Source: Diphasiastrum complanatum (Eukaryota > Streptophyta > Lycopodiopsida > Lycopodiales > Lycopodiaceae). From it: a stretch of DNA of 64,000 nucleotides. How positions within the stretch are numbered: the first letter of the stretch is position 1; each line of letters begins with the position of its first letter. The translations under genes were made by a program, and so were the position numbers. The stretch is from contig CM055112.1 of NCBI GenBank assembly GCA_029204225.1, positions 25,433,922 to 25,497,921 on the forward strand, in the 5' to 3' direction. A model generated the notes under the pieces. That model saw only the letters and a program-made list of their open reading frames with translations, was not told where the DNA came from and did no database searches. Below are positions 1 through 10,307 of the stretch, in pieces.

Positions 1-74
1 AGTGAAATCTCGGATTGAGATAAAGCACTATTGTGTTTTGATTGTCACAATAGATTGTTGTAGGAAGTGTTTGT

Positions 75-880
75 GTAAGAATGAGGTCTGTAGGATGTTG
101 CCTTAGCCAGATCGCCTCTTTGGTTGCATTTGTGGCAGCTATGTATTCGGATTCTATTGATGATAATGCAATTGAGGTCCGGCTATTCCATGAGATTGGT
201 CCTTGGTTGTATAAAACTACAAATCCAGAAGTTGATTTTTTGGCGTTGACATCTTCTGCCCAATCTGCATCTGTGTAGGCTTCAAGGATGCTGGTAGTTT
301 GGCTGTCTCCGTAGCAGATTGGATGTACTTCATGACCTTTGTCAGCACTTTCCAATGAGTTACGCCTGGATTTGACAAGAACTGGCTGAGTGTACTGATC
401 GAATATTAAGCTCTAGTCGTGTGCAGATCATTGTGTACATCAATGAGTCGATGATGGATTGAAACGAGTAGCGCTTCATCTCCTCCTTTTCTACCTCAGT
501 TTGAGGAGACTCTTCCTTTGATAGCTTTAGTCCAGGGTTGAGTGAAAAGAGACTGGATTTGCAGTTGGCCATTCCATACTTTTTCAACACGTTGTTGAGA
601 TATCGTTGCTGACTGATAAAGATCAGTCTGCTGGGTCAATCTCATTGAATTTGGATTCCAAGACAATAGTGGGTTGGTCAGTCATCTTGTATTTCTGGGC
701 CAGCATGGGTTTTGTATCGTTCATCAGATTCAGATTTTTATTGAATAAGAGTGTATCATTAATGTAGAGAGTGATGTCGGATGAATTATTTTGATACATA
801 CTTAAAGTATACATTCGAGTCTGTTGAGTTTGGAATAAAACCATTCTCTATCAAAAATATGTTGATCTTATGGAACCAGG
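75..880 (-). pseudogene. Ty1/copia RT-RNase H fragment, degenerate
   Basis: Read on the minus strand, 844-623 gives the RT active-site neighbourhood with YINDT where YVDD is usual. 590-360 gives the RT thumb/connection (LKKYGM, then SLMYTMICTRLEL). 278-81 gives RNase H with YTDADWAEDVN, KKSTSGF and LSSIESEYIAATNATKEAIWLR. The pieces lie in order but in different frames, so there are frameshifts near 620 and 300. The second catalytic Asp region of RT is altered (ND for DD). This is a dead copia pol fragment; the rest of the element is not visible upstream. Confidence 0.85.
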
Positions 881-928
881 CTCTGGGTGACTATTTCAGT
901 CCATAGAGCGCTCTGCAAATCATTTACC

Positions 929-1030
929 AAAGATGGTAAATTAAGTGGATTGAAATCGCATGATTGGCATAAGATGTTGCAATTCATACGTCCACTTCCT
1001 ATTCGAGGTCTCTTCAACAATGACGTATGA
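929..1030 (+). pseudogene. CACTA (En/Spm) transposase remnant, DUF4218-like
   Basis: A short open stretch reads KDGKLSGLKSHDWHKMLQ then FIRPLPIRGLFNNDV and a stop. The GLKSHD-H-LLQ-LP-IRGL pattern is typical of the DUF4218 region downstream of the plant CACTA transposase (TNP2 type) core. Only 33 codons remain and nothing else of a CACTA element is recognisable on either side. It lies between the minus-strand copia fragment and a plus-strand LTR fragment. The identification rests on motif memory alone. Confidence 0.55.
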
Positions 1031-1179
1031 AATACACTTTACAATTTGTCATCGATGATTAGGTTGGTATATTTTTGTAAGCACTTGTATAAATATGTGT
1101 TATTTCAATATTTTTGTGTTAAACAACCTAATGCACTATCAATCTTGTAGGTGGAATTCCTCAAAAGAAATAAAAAATA

Positions 1180-1455
1180 GTGAATCGGATTCCTCTGGAT
1201 GACTAGGCACTCTTCACATGTGTGAAGGCTTGCTGGACAGTACACAGCTAGTGGATGTACTTGATCTATAAAGAGATCAACCAAATCAATGAGAAGTTGA
1301 TGTGACATTGCCAAATTTTAGTCTTGCTTGTATTTTCACATTTGTCTTGAGTTTTAATGATTGAAATGCATTTGTAAGATAGAGTACTTTACTCTCTGTA
1401 AACAGGTCGTACTAATACTGTCCTCCACACGTGTGAGGCCGCTCATCCATGTTTT
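1180..1455 (+). repeat. LTR fragment, inverted relative to 4930-5210
   Basis: This stretch matches the reverse complement of about 4930-5210 with moderate divergence. Shared landmarks are a CTTCACATGTGTGAAG palindrome, a TATA-like GATCTATAAAG, and TGTCCTCCACACGTGTGAGG. Here it is in plus orientation with no clear gag downstream, so it is an orphan LTR or leader piece. The flanks 1031-1179 and 1456-1607 show no other recognisable content. Confidence 0.65.
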
Positions 1456-1607
1456 TAATCAATTGATCCATTGCTCTTGCTTAAATCATAGTGTAAAGCA
1501 TCTAGATCAAGATCTAACACCTAGAACTTGATAGATATTTGGATTAAGCAATCAATAACTCTTAATGACTGATAAGTACAATCATAATTGTCCTTTTTCT
1601 TTGAAAA

Positions 1608-1973
1608 TTGACACTATCTTCTACAGAATCAGAGTATATTGCAGCCTCACAAGCTATTAAGAAAGCAATTTGGTTAAGAAACTTACTTTCAAATATCAGT
1701 CTGAGTCAATATGCTCCGACATTATCATTTTGTGATAATCAAAGTGCCAATGCTTTGTTAGCCAACCCTAGATTTCATTCTAGGAGTAAGCACATTGAGC
1801 CTAAGTATCACTGTGTTAGAAGCAAAGTTCTCAACAAAGAGGTCAGATTGGAGTACTGTCGAACGCAAGATATGATATCGGATATTTTTACTAAAGCATT
1901 AAGCTTGGATGCACACGTGAACTTTTGTGCAGAACTAAGTTTAAAGGTCAAGGCATTCATGGATTCAGATTAA
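1608..1973 (+). pseudogene. copia RNase H C-terminal fragment
   Basis: The 121-codon frame reads LSSTESEYIAASQAIKKAIWLRNLL, then FCDNQSANALLANP, HSRSKHIEPKYHCVR and DIFTKAL. These are the second half of copia RNase H, with the E of STESEY and the D of CDNQSA present. The N-terminal RNase H Asp and all RT are missing upstream, so it is a 5'-truncated element end. It is followed directly by a polypurine tract and an LTR start, as expected for a copia 3' end. The apparent ATG is just an internal codon. Confidence 0.9.
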
Positions 1974-2034
1974 GGGGGACTATTGGATTATTCTCCCACT
2001 AATCGACTAATCGACATTTTAATCTTCGTCCAAC
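1974..2034 (+). repeat. polypurine tract and truncated 3' LTR start
   Basis: AAGGGGGAC directly after the RNase H stop is a polypurine tract. The next about 50 bases (TTGGATTATTCTCCCACTAA onward) match the start of the LTR at 38418-39330. Homology stops near 2034, where minus-strand protease sequence of another element begins. The usual TG at the LTR edge is TA here. Confidence 0.7.
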
Positions 2035-2039
2035 AAAGA

Positions 2040-2370
2040 TAGCTGCTTCTTCTTCCATAGGCTAGAACCTTCTGGGATTTGTCAAGGATGTGTAGCCTTT
2101 TGTATTGAATTCGACCCTCCGACCTGAATCGGTGATTCTGCTAACTCAGGGCAGATTCTTGGTCAAATCTGGAATGAGGAGGATGTTGGACAACTTGACC
2201 TCACCTCTCTTGACTTAAACTCTGATTGTTCCTTCACCTTTGATTGAATGTGATGAGTTGTCTCCAAGTTGAACAACTCAGGAGTAGGTGAATCGCTTAT
2301 AGTCTTTGAACCAGTCGCGATGGTGAGTCATGTGTTGAGTTGCTCCAGAATCTAGATACCAGGAGTCGAT
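2040..2370 (-). pseudogene. copia protease / pre-integrase fragment
   Basis: On the minus strand this reads DSWYLDSGATQHMTHHRDWF, the aspartic protease DSGAT motif. After a stop it continues VQLGDNSSHSIKGEGTI and LSNILLIPDLTKNL, the standard linker between copia protease and integrase. The sequence type (HHRDWF, LGDNSSH) differs from the family at 2371-4582, so this is a different element. It is fused in frame to the RT/RNase H fragment at 2371, which makes an artificial 231-codon open frame. Confidence 0.75.
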
Positions 2371-3549
2371 ATCATGTCTTCTATCCATCTTGTCCCCTAC
2401 AAAATCTGAATTCAAAAATGCTCTCAAGTACAAGTTAGATCCTTGATAGAGAATGCCAAAAAATCTAGTAGAAGAAACATATCTAAGCACTCTCTTGGCA
2501 CTTTTCCAATGATGCATCAAAGGACCTTGCATATATTGACTTAACTTGCTTACACTATAACTCAAATCTGGTCTAGTGATTTTTGAATAGATTAAGGAGC
2601 CTATTAGCTTCCTAAAGAGCATGATGTACTCAAAGGATGCTTCATCACAATCATTAGTAACTTTACAAACTTGTTCCATAGGGGTGTCAATCCCCTTACA
2701 ATCTTTCATGCCAAATATTTCAAGAATGGAAGTAGCATACTTCGATTGACTTATAGAAGTAAAATCACTACCTCTAGTAACTTCTATTCCAAGTATTAAC
2801 TTAAGAAGTCCTAGATCTACCATCCTGAATTCACTAGACAAAGAAATTGTAACATTTCTTATGCCTTCTCCATCATTTTCTGTCAATATGATATCATCAA
2901 CATAAAGTACTAAAATGATGATCTTTCCATCATTACATTTGATGTACAAAAAAGGCTCATAAGAGCTAATCACAAAGCCAAGAGACTAGAGAAAATCATG
3001 CAACCTAGAGTACCAAGCTCTAGGTGCTTTCTTCAAGTCATATAGGCTCTTCCTTAAGTGGCAAACCTTGTCCTCCTCACCATCCTTGATGAAGCCCTCA
3101 GGTTGCAACATGTATATTTCCTCCTCCAAGTAGCCATTCAAGAAAGCATTTGTTACATCCATTTGATAGAGATTTCACTTGAATATAGTAGCAATACAAA
3201 TGATCAATCTAATGGTTACAAGCTTTGCTACAGGATCAAATATTTCTTCATAATCTATGCCTTTAGTTTGAAGAAACTCCTTAGCAACCAATCTAGCTTT
3301 GTACTTACTTATAGATCCATTTTGATTGTACTTTAATATATAGATCCACTTACACGCAAGTGGCTTCTTCCCATATGGAAGGTGTACAAGATTCCAAGTT
3401 TGATTATATATCAAGGCATCAAACTCTACTTGCATTGCATCTCTCCAAACTTGTGATCTACTTGCATCTTCATAACATGATGGCTCTTCAAGCATTGTGG
3501 TTAGAAAAGAGTAAGAGGTAGAAGGAGTTGTGTCTTCCCTTTGCTTCAC
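2371..3549 (-). pseudogene. copia reverse transcriptase, truncated before RNase H
   Basis: Minus-strand frames cover RT from WRDAMQVEFDAL and NQTWNLVHLP, through YKARLVAKEFLQTKGIDYEE, the region of the first catalytic Asp and LKKAPRAWY, to the active site LYVDDIILTEN. They end in LNSDFVGDKMDRR at the RNase H start. At least one stop interrupts the frame near 2980. RNase H is cut off at 2371, where a foreign protease fragment joins. The gag and protease of the same element lie immediately upstream on the minus strand. Confidence 0.88.
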
Positions 3550-3554
3550 TTTCT

Positions 3555-3800
3555 CAAAGTATGTGAGATCCTATGCCATCTATCTTAGATTCTTGATCAC
3601 TAGCTATGAGGATTGACTTATTAGAACCATTACAAGAAAGTAGAGTAGAAAAATAATGCTTGTTGAATGACATGTGGGAACTAGCCCCATTATCTATCCA
3701 CCATGTCTCTTGGCTTGATCTTGGTGTCAAGGATGTGTTGAAGCCATCATCTTCCTCCTCCCCTTGTGCAAGATTGTCTTGATCTTCACTCCCTTGTACA
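3555..3800 (-). pseudogene. copia protease remnant; integrase deleted
   Basis: The minus strand reads WWIDNGASSHMSFNKHYF, matching the copia protease motif with DNG where DSG is usual. About 30 codons later the sequence passes directly to the pre-RT region at 3549. The whole integrase (zinc-binding and D,D,E core) is therefore missing, an internal deletion of roughly 1.3 kb judged against the complete element at 43546-49406. I see no repeat at the join. Confidence 0.72.
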
Positions 3801-4582
3801 TTATTCTTCTTATAGCATTCGGAAGCAAAGTGTCATTTCTTCCTACAAAAGAAACACTTTAGCTTGGCTTTGGAGATAGATCCTCCATCATTTTCCTCGG
3901 ACTCCTTGCCTTGGATCTTCTTGAAAGGATGATTTTTCTTTTTGCCTTTAAATGTGAAGTTTGCTTTCTCATCACCATTATGTAGTGATAAGGATCCCAT
4001 TCTTGTTTTGAGGTGTAGAAGCCTACTCTCGCCACAAGAACATTCTGCAATTTCTCAATTGATGGAAGTTGGTCTTGAATAACAAAAGATTGAACTAGAT
4101 TAGAGAACTCATCCCCTAATCCATTCAAAATTACTTGTACTAATTCATTGTCTCTTGGATCTTCTCTCCTATAGATCCCAATTCTTTATTCAAAGATTTT
4201 ATCCTTAGGACATACTCTTGTCCATTTTCTCCACTTCCCCTCATGCTTTGCAAGACCAGGTTTCTTAGAATAAGCACTATTGAAGTGTTATTGGATTCAT
4301 AGATGCTCTTTAGTGAATCCCAAGCCTCTTTTGATGTGGTACAAGAGGCCACCTCCTTCAAGAGGTCATTGCTTACAACTTTAAGCAATGTAGGGCTAAT
4401 CTAATCCTCTTCTTGTATTTTAGTTGTTCTTGGGCAGCTTGAGACTCTTCCTCAACTTCTAAAACAATATCAAAGAGGTCATGAACCAGTAGTAGTGATT
4501 CCATCCTTACTTTCCAAATGGAATAGTTTGTGGAAGTTAGTTTCTCACTAGATTCTAACATATATCCACCCATGGATGTCAT
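3801..4582 (-). pseudogene. copia gag (UBN2-type) with zinc knuckle, broken
   Basis: The start at 4582 gives MTSMGGYMLESSEKLTSTNY, then SIWKVRMESLL, the same gag type as the intact protein at 44808. Downstream segments 4388-4140 and 4128-3859 carry KEAWDSLKSIYESN, YVLRIKSLNKEL and FSNLVQSFVIQDQLPS. The zinc knuckle near 3850-3805 keeps CX2C, H and C but has a stop where Gly is expected. Several stops and frame changes make the gag non-functional. Confidence 0.85.
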
Positions 4583-4839
4583 TGTGAATGAAAGCCTATG
4601 AGATACACAAAGATCTCTTGATAAAGAGTGATCTAAGATAGATTTCTAGCTTTTAAAAAGCTTCTAATCTCGGCCCAATCAATCCTAGTTCAACTTGGAT
4701 GATGGTATAATAGATCTACTACAAATATCCTAGCAAATCACTACTCCAAAAAATTGATTCTAGTTCAATTTTGTTTGATATTTCACACACACTTAAGATC
4801 TGAACAAATCAGCCTTATAGATATGACATAATGCTTCAA

Positions 4840-5772
4840 AATGAATTGCTTCAATGACACATATCACTATTTGATCATTAGCATTCAATAGATTGAACCT
4901 AGATCTAGACAATGCACTAAAGACCTTCAATTTTGGACTAATATGAGCGGCCTCACGCATGTGGAGGACAGTACCAGTATGGCCTGTTTACAGTGAGTAA
5001 ATAACTTTAGCTTACAAATTCCTTTCAATCACAAAATCTCAAGACAAATATGGAAAATGCAAGCAAGACTAGAATTTGCCAATGTCACATTAACTTCTCA
5101 ATGATTTGGTTGATCCCTTTATAGATCAAGTACATCCACGAGCTATGTATTGTCTAGCAAGCCTTCACACATGTGAAGAGTGCCTAGTCATCCAAATCCA
5201 CCAATGGGAGCCATATGTGCTCATTTCCCAAAGTTGACTATTCTTTTTGGCTAGAAAACAAAAAGCTAGTCTTCCACATTTATAGGAATATTCCCTATAA
5301 AATAGGATCTAATGGAATATTCTTATCTTATCATCTAGAAGATTATCCATACGTGTGAATGGTATCTTGACATGTGTGAGTAATAACTCATTCACATGGA
5401 GGTCCAATCTATTTACATAAAGTTTGACCATTGGACCATTTTCAAGATTCTACTCAAAGGTCAATTTCACACAAGCTAAAATCAATATAACTTTATAATG
5501 ACTTATGTACATTCTTTCACATGTAGGAACAGACTCCACACGTGTGAGATCCTATCAAGATCAATTAACTTGAGATCTACAAGGTACATTAAGTTGGAAG
5601 TGATATCTTTAACAGATAGAGCTATCGAAGATTGCTTGTGACTGTTAAATCTGAGGGAGGCTACAAGCACTCTACTAAGGTTCATTAGAGAGGCATAGAA
5701 GCTTCTAACAGGTCCAGCAAGCAATCATAAGCTCAGATCATGCAAAAAATGCACTTTTTGCCTCCTTCAACA
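4840..5772 (-). repeat. probable LTR/leader of the minus-strand copia at 2371-4582
   Basis: Minus-strand upstream sequence of the gag. It contains TATA-like GATCTATAAAGG near 5110, palindromes CTTCACACATGTGAAG (near 5165) and CCACACGTGTGAG (near 5537), and a candidate edge at 5772 where the minus strand reads TGTTGAAGGAGGC. Part of it (4930-5210) is repeated inverted at 1180-1455. I could not find a matching primer-binding site between it and the gag, so the inner boundary is a guess. 4583-4839 is leader without recognisable genes. Confidence 0.45.
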
Positions 5773-6621
5773 AGCAAAACTTCAACATGATGGTGTCTAA
5801 TGCTCACCTATCCAAATTGGATGCATGATGGCTCAAAATAGACAAATCCTCATATCTTTAAGCTTGTTATGAAAACCAACAGGTTCAGACCCCCAATTTA
5901 GAGGTATTCATGCTAAAAAATCATCAAAAATACACTTATTTTTGGTGTTTTGAGCCCTCTAATGGTGTCTAATCCCTTCCAAACTTCATGACAGCTCAGA
6001 GACAACTTCATTACATCTCTGAAAACGTTCATTCCAAGTCTTGTGTGAGAATTTTGAGATCTACCCCAGAATTAGTCCAAAAAACATCAAAAAACCTTGG
6101 TTTTTGACCACTTTTGACCAATTTTGACCAAAATTTGTGGGAAATATCCACAAATTCGTGCAATCAGGTCCAACTCCCTGTAAATCAATTTGCATGCAAC
6201 TAGTCAAACATGGTTTCTATAGCCCATTTATGGTCCAAAAACCCCAATTTTTGGTCCAAAATCATTATCTAATCCACCTTTTGACTATTCCAACATCATG
6301 CAATCATTAGATCCAATCAATAATAACTGTAAAACAGCAAGTACAATCTGGAAAACATACTACACCACTACCTATGATCAATTTCAAGCAAAAAACTTCA
6401 ATTCTAGGTGAAAATCCACTAAAATCATCAAAAAACCTTTGATTTCCACCAAAAACTAAAACCCCATAATTATGATCTTTAGGCTGAAACTACACCAAAT
6501 TCAGAGAAGCCACCTACTTGGAGATCAATTCCACCACCTAGAAGTAACGTGCAAGGAGAAATCCACAAAAACTGAGAAAATACAAGAAGTAGCTCCACCT
6601 TCTGATTGATGCAAATCCATA
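5773..6621 (-). other. untranslated leader, no gene seen
   Basis: AT-rich sequence between the 4.8-5.8 kb LTR-like block and the primer-binding site at 6622. It contains short poly-A-like runs and repeats of TTTTGACCA near 6100-6135, but no gag homology on either strand. It is most simply the leader of the minus-strand element whose primer-binding site is at 6622-6633. Confidence 0.4.
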
Positions 6622-6633
6622 GCTCTGATACCA
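6622..6633 (-). other. primer-binding site (initiator tRNA-Met type)
   Basis: On the minus strand this is TGGTATCAGAGC, complementary to the 3' end of plant initiator tRNA-Met and the standard copia primer site. It follows an LTR-type end (minus strand ...TCTTTCA plus one spacer base). Confidence 0.88.
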
Positions 6634-6634
6634 C

Positions 6635-7124
6635 TGAAAGAATGACTAAATGAAGATCTAACTAGATCATGTTGCAAAACAACCAAAAGGACACCTGTGG
6701 AGCAAAACCACCCATCCAAACCTAGATCCCTCCTGGAGTTTCCTCCTGAACCTAGCCCCCAAGCCATAGTGAAGAACCTAAGAGAGAGGAGGAGAGACAG
6801 GCTCAACAAACTGAATTTCCAATAGGAGGATGGGCAAGTTTCCAATGGACATATTCTCTTCATGAGAGAGAGAATATTCTCCCAAGGATCCCCATGCAAC
6901 CTATATTGAGCTATTGGCCTCCTATTCTTGCATTAAAGCAGTCATTCACTATGCATGTGCTCCTATGTCCAATTATAGGTCTGGGCCCTCATATGATTGT
7001 TAATTACTTTACAAGCTAGGCCCGTAATGACGAGGCATAACCAACAACCATATACACCTAGAGTGACCGGCTATCCACGTCAGGACTTATTCCGATTCCC
7101 TTATACAGGACATGGATGTAACAT
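6635..7124 (-). repeat. LTR adjoining the primer-binding site
   Basis: The inner edge is fixed by the primer-binding site (minus strand ends TTCTTTCA). A plausible outer edge is near 7124, where the minus strand begins TGTTACATCC. No second copy of this LTR is present in the window, so the outer edge is not confirmed. No coding potential is seen. Confidence 0.45.
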
Positions 7125-7538
7125 CGAGGGTCTACAATAAATCAAATTCGGATTTTTGCCTACAGTTTAAGCTTGGAATTTGGTTTTTCAGAGCAGGCAG
7201 TTCAGTGAGCAGGGGCCTTCTCAAATTCAAATTTGGTACATCTATTTTTTGACTCCAATCTAGGAAAATTTCATCTACCCGAGTTGTTAGCCTGACACCG
7301 AGGGTAGGAGCAAGGGAAATCAGAGATTCACTTGCATCTTGGCATCCTGGTTCCTGATTTTTTCGGAAAGCAGGTCTGAAAGTAGTTGAGGAAGAGCTGA
7401 GAAGGCTTTTCTAGATTCTCTCTATGGAAGTACAGTCTTCAGAAAGAGCTAATTTTTCTTTCCTTTCTTTGTATAGTTGTAAATTAGTCTTTCTGACCTT
7501 TTTTCAGAAGTTAAGGTACCTCTCTTTCAGTTCTAAAA
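7125..7538 (+). other. gypsy-type leader upstream of gag
   Basis: No coding potential. The stretch directly precedes a plus-strand Ty3/gypsy gag start and is most simply its untranslated leader. No LTR or primer-binding site is recognisable in it. Confidence 0.35.
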
Positions 7539-8290
7539 ATGACCACTGCTCAGGGACCTGATCTTGAAACAGAAGCCTTGGCTTATAGTAAAGGGAAAAA
7601 ACCTATGGAAATGGAAGAACATGAATAGTTTGCCGAAGAACTCGACAAATTGGTTACCAAGGAGCAGTTTCTCCACTTGGTAACAGAAGTGCATGAACTG
7701 AAGTTGGCATTAGCCAATTTTAAGTCCAGTGTGGATGACTCGTTCGCTGAACTCAAAGGTTTGATTTTGAGTTCCGCGAAAGAAAGCCTTCCCTCCACTT
7801 CTCAGTTATCCCTTTCTCCACTTCCATGAGTTTCAGGTGAGACTTTGCGGTCTCACCCCAGTGGTTTTAAAGATTTAAAGCTTCCTACTTTTATTGGGGA
7901 AGAGAAGGATAGAAACACGGGTATTCTACAAACCTTCCTCAACAAATGGAAGAACATTCATGCTCTTAAATAGACCCCTGACCATTTGCAAGCAATTGAG
8001 GCCAATCTTTCCTTAGGGCCCATGGCCTATAAGTGGTGGTTTAATCTCCAGGAGACTGGGCAGACTCTCCAATAATGGAAGGCTTTTGAAGAAGCCTTCC
8101 TACAGAAAATGAACTTGATAGAGTCTGGGAAGCTTGGGAAAGAACAGTAATGGACAAGTCCCTCATCCAATATATCTCGCAGTACCGATAAGCAATTTTT
8201 AAAATTAAGAATATGGATGATTATCGAAAAATTAGGGAATTTGTCTTAGGCCTCTCAAAAAGAAAGTGAGTAATAGCTAGGGGTAATTGC
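7539..8290 (+). pseudogene. Ty3/gypsy-type gag, degenerate
   Basis: One frame from the ATG at 7539 reads MTTAQGPDLETEALAYSKGK. It continues through a coiled, acidic N-terminus (LVTKEQFLHLVTEVHELKLA) to KLPTFIGEEKDRNTGILQTF and AYKWWFNLQETG, the retrotransposon gag fold. Four stops interrupt it (TAG at 7626, then TGA, TAG and TAA). A frameshift near 8110 leads to VWEAWERTVMDKSLIQYISQ and IREFVLGLSKRK. It ends at a join with an opposite-strand gag near 8290. Confidence 0.75.
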
Positions 8291-8981
8291 ACCATGGCAT
8301 CTACCTGCCGTGTTAATTCAGTCAATCTACGATGATATTGACGAACTGTTTCACCTTCACCTTGTTGAAGTGAGCTGATTGTAAACAACAGACCATCGGG
8401 GGTGCGACATGGAGCATACTCAAGTAGAAATAGTCTAAGAAATTCTTCAGTGGTCTCAATAATCTCCTAGGCAAGCTATAATACCATTTCCTCGCTGATC
8501 CAATCAGGGTAAGTGTGAAAAACATCATTTTGTGGTGGGGATCAGTGATTTGATTAATGACACATGCGGTCCAAAATGCATTAATGTGAAACTCAACATC
8601 TTCATATGGGGCTCCATGATACTCAGAAATCGCTCCTTTGAGCTTGCGTAACTCTCCTACGATGACAGGGATTACTAGCGGCTCAATCGGTCTTCCTGCC
8701 ATGCTTATAGGTTTTACCTCAGAGGCTGCTCATGGAGGGGCTTCTGGTGTAATATCTAAAAATATATACAACTGTTTCTGGGGCGAGTCCCCTTCTTCTC
8801 TCTCATCTCTTGGATCATTTATCTCATCTTCAGATAGGGTTTTAGTCTCTACTATCTCAAGGTGAGGCCAAGGCTTCCTAAGTCCTGTCGCCTTAGGAGT
8901 CAGCAAAATACTCAGAGATGGTGGTCGTATTTCTTCATCCAAGTGCTTCCACGGTAGTGACCCTATGGTGACTGATCCCAC
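8291..8981 (-). pseudogene. Ty3/gypsy-type gag fragment
   Basis: Minus strand: 8981-8730 holds an acidic N-terminal part (DEEIRPPSLSILLTP, SEDEINDPRDEREEGDSPQK). After a stop, 8702-8322 reads MAGRPIEPLVIPVIVGELRK, EDVEFHINAFWTACVI and GSARKWYYSLPRR, a Retrotrans_gag pattern. It lies downstream, in minus orientation, of the LTR at 10046-10307 and its leader, so it is probably the gag of that element. It is cut off at 8290 against the plus-strand gag. Confidence 0.72.
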
Positions 8982-9755
8982 GTAGTATTTTTCTACCGGA
9001 TAATACTCAATTGTTGTTGTTTACGCGACTCATGGTCTAATCTTCACTCGTTGTTTTATGGAAAATGTCATATTGTACCATCTTGTGAAGTTTAGATTTC
9101 ACCTAAGATCTTAAGGTAGCCAGTGCATTGGGTATGTTTATGGTATCTCAACAAGACGTGGTAACTTCTCTCATCTCATTAGTAAGATATATGGTGGGTA
9201 TCTCAAAAAAAAAAAATCAATCAACAAATAGGACAATTCCTTTTTGGTGTGTCGTTGACGATTTAAACAACAGAATCATTCATAACACATGAAATTTGTG
9301 TACCATTGGTATTGTTACTTCCATCTATCTTCAAGGCAATTGTCTCTCTACTAACTGTAATAGAGCCCTCAAAGGACATTTCCTAACTTGGATGTGAGGT
9401 GTTGCACTCCAGCTTTAACACATCGCGCTCAGAGGCTCCTAGGCTTGTCAACTGGTTTTGTGGAAAGACAATAAGCACCTAACAACACAAAGTTTTTCTT
9501 CTAGCCTTGGAGCCTATTTCAGAGCTAATAGGAGTAATTGACTTGCATCTCAGCTCATCGGTACAATGAAGAAAGATCTTCCCCAATGGATAATTCCTCA
9601 AAATGGTCTATCTTAAAGCAGTATGGTGTTTCTAGACAATCCAAATCACTTCTCACAACAATAGATAATGATTTTATTTCTTAGAGAGACAACAACCTTT
9701 CAAGCAGTCAATGACCACTTCCAAGTAGCTACCGACAGATGCACCAAAAATGTTA
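8982..9755 (-). other. gypsy-type leader between gag and LTR
   Basis: Non-coding. The part 9160-9755 is repeated in inverted orientation at about 61852-62455, where it follows the same LTR type. That supports its role as the 5' leader of one gypsy family. Minus-strand GGTGCATCTG next to the LTR edge TAACA marks the primer-binding region. Confidence 0.6.
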
Positions 9756-10050
9756 GGTGTGCATCTAACGATTTAAACAACAAAATCATTCTCAACACTT
9801 GTGATCTCAGACACATGAAATTTGTAGACCGTTGATAGTATGACTACCCTTCAAGCAATATTCCCTTATCAAGCCACTCCCAGCAGATGCACCAGAAATG
9901 TTACGTGTGCGGCTGACGGTCTAAACAACAAAATCATTCTCAACCCTTGCAATCCAGACACATGAAATTTGTAGACCATTGATAGTATGACTACCCTTCA
10001 AGCAATATTCCCTTATCATGCCACTCCTGGTAGACACACCAAAAATGTTA
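9756..10050. repeat. two tandem copies of a 147-148 bp leader/LTR-edge unit
   Basis: TGTTA occurs at 9751, 9899 and 10046, and the intervening 148- and 147-bp segments are clearly alike. Shared parts are TTTAAACAACAAAATCATTC-like sequence, ACACATGAAATTTGTAGACC and CCTTCAAGCAATATTCCCTT. Each unit ends in a primer-binding-like GCACCA(A/G)AAATGTTA. A longer, more diverged version lies at about 9240-9750. Confidence 0.8.
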
Positions 10051-10307
10051 TGACATTTTCCACTCAAGGGATCAAAGCTAAGGGGAAAACAACATAACAT
10101 GATACATCACCACTATGTGTTCAGTGTCGTGCTGTTATGAGAATGGCCGTACACTTCCCAAACACAAAGCTAACTAGGGAATCCTTGACATGTTCTATCG
10201 ACCAAGTCGTACCTCTATAGCTAATAGAGGTTTTATATGACTCTAGAGACATAGCCTATAAAGGGTTATACTCACTTCCTCAGTCTTCTTGAAACTCACA
10301 ACTTGCA
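10046..10307 (-). repeat. 262-bp gypsy-type LTR
   Basis: Minus orientation TGCAAGTTGTGAG ... CATAACA. It matches 11946-12207 (+, also 262 bp) and 61566-61851 (+, 286 bp including an AT-dinucleotide insertion). The three copies have the same ends although their outer flanks differ. It contains CTTTATAGGC and a CTCTATTAGCTATAGAG inverted repeat. The minus-strand leader and gag follow at 10045-8291. Confidence 0.75.

Noticed and set aside
6525-6899. 124-codon minus-strand frame spanning the primer-binding site
   Set aside because: It runs across an LTR end and primer-binding site, which are non-coding, and shows no domain.
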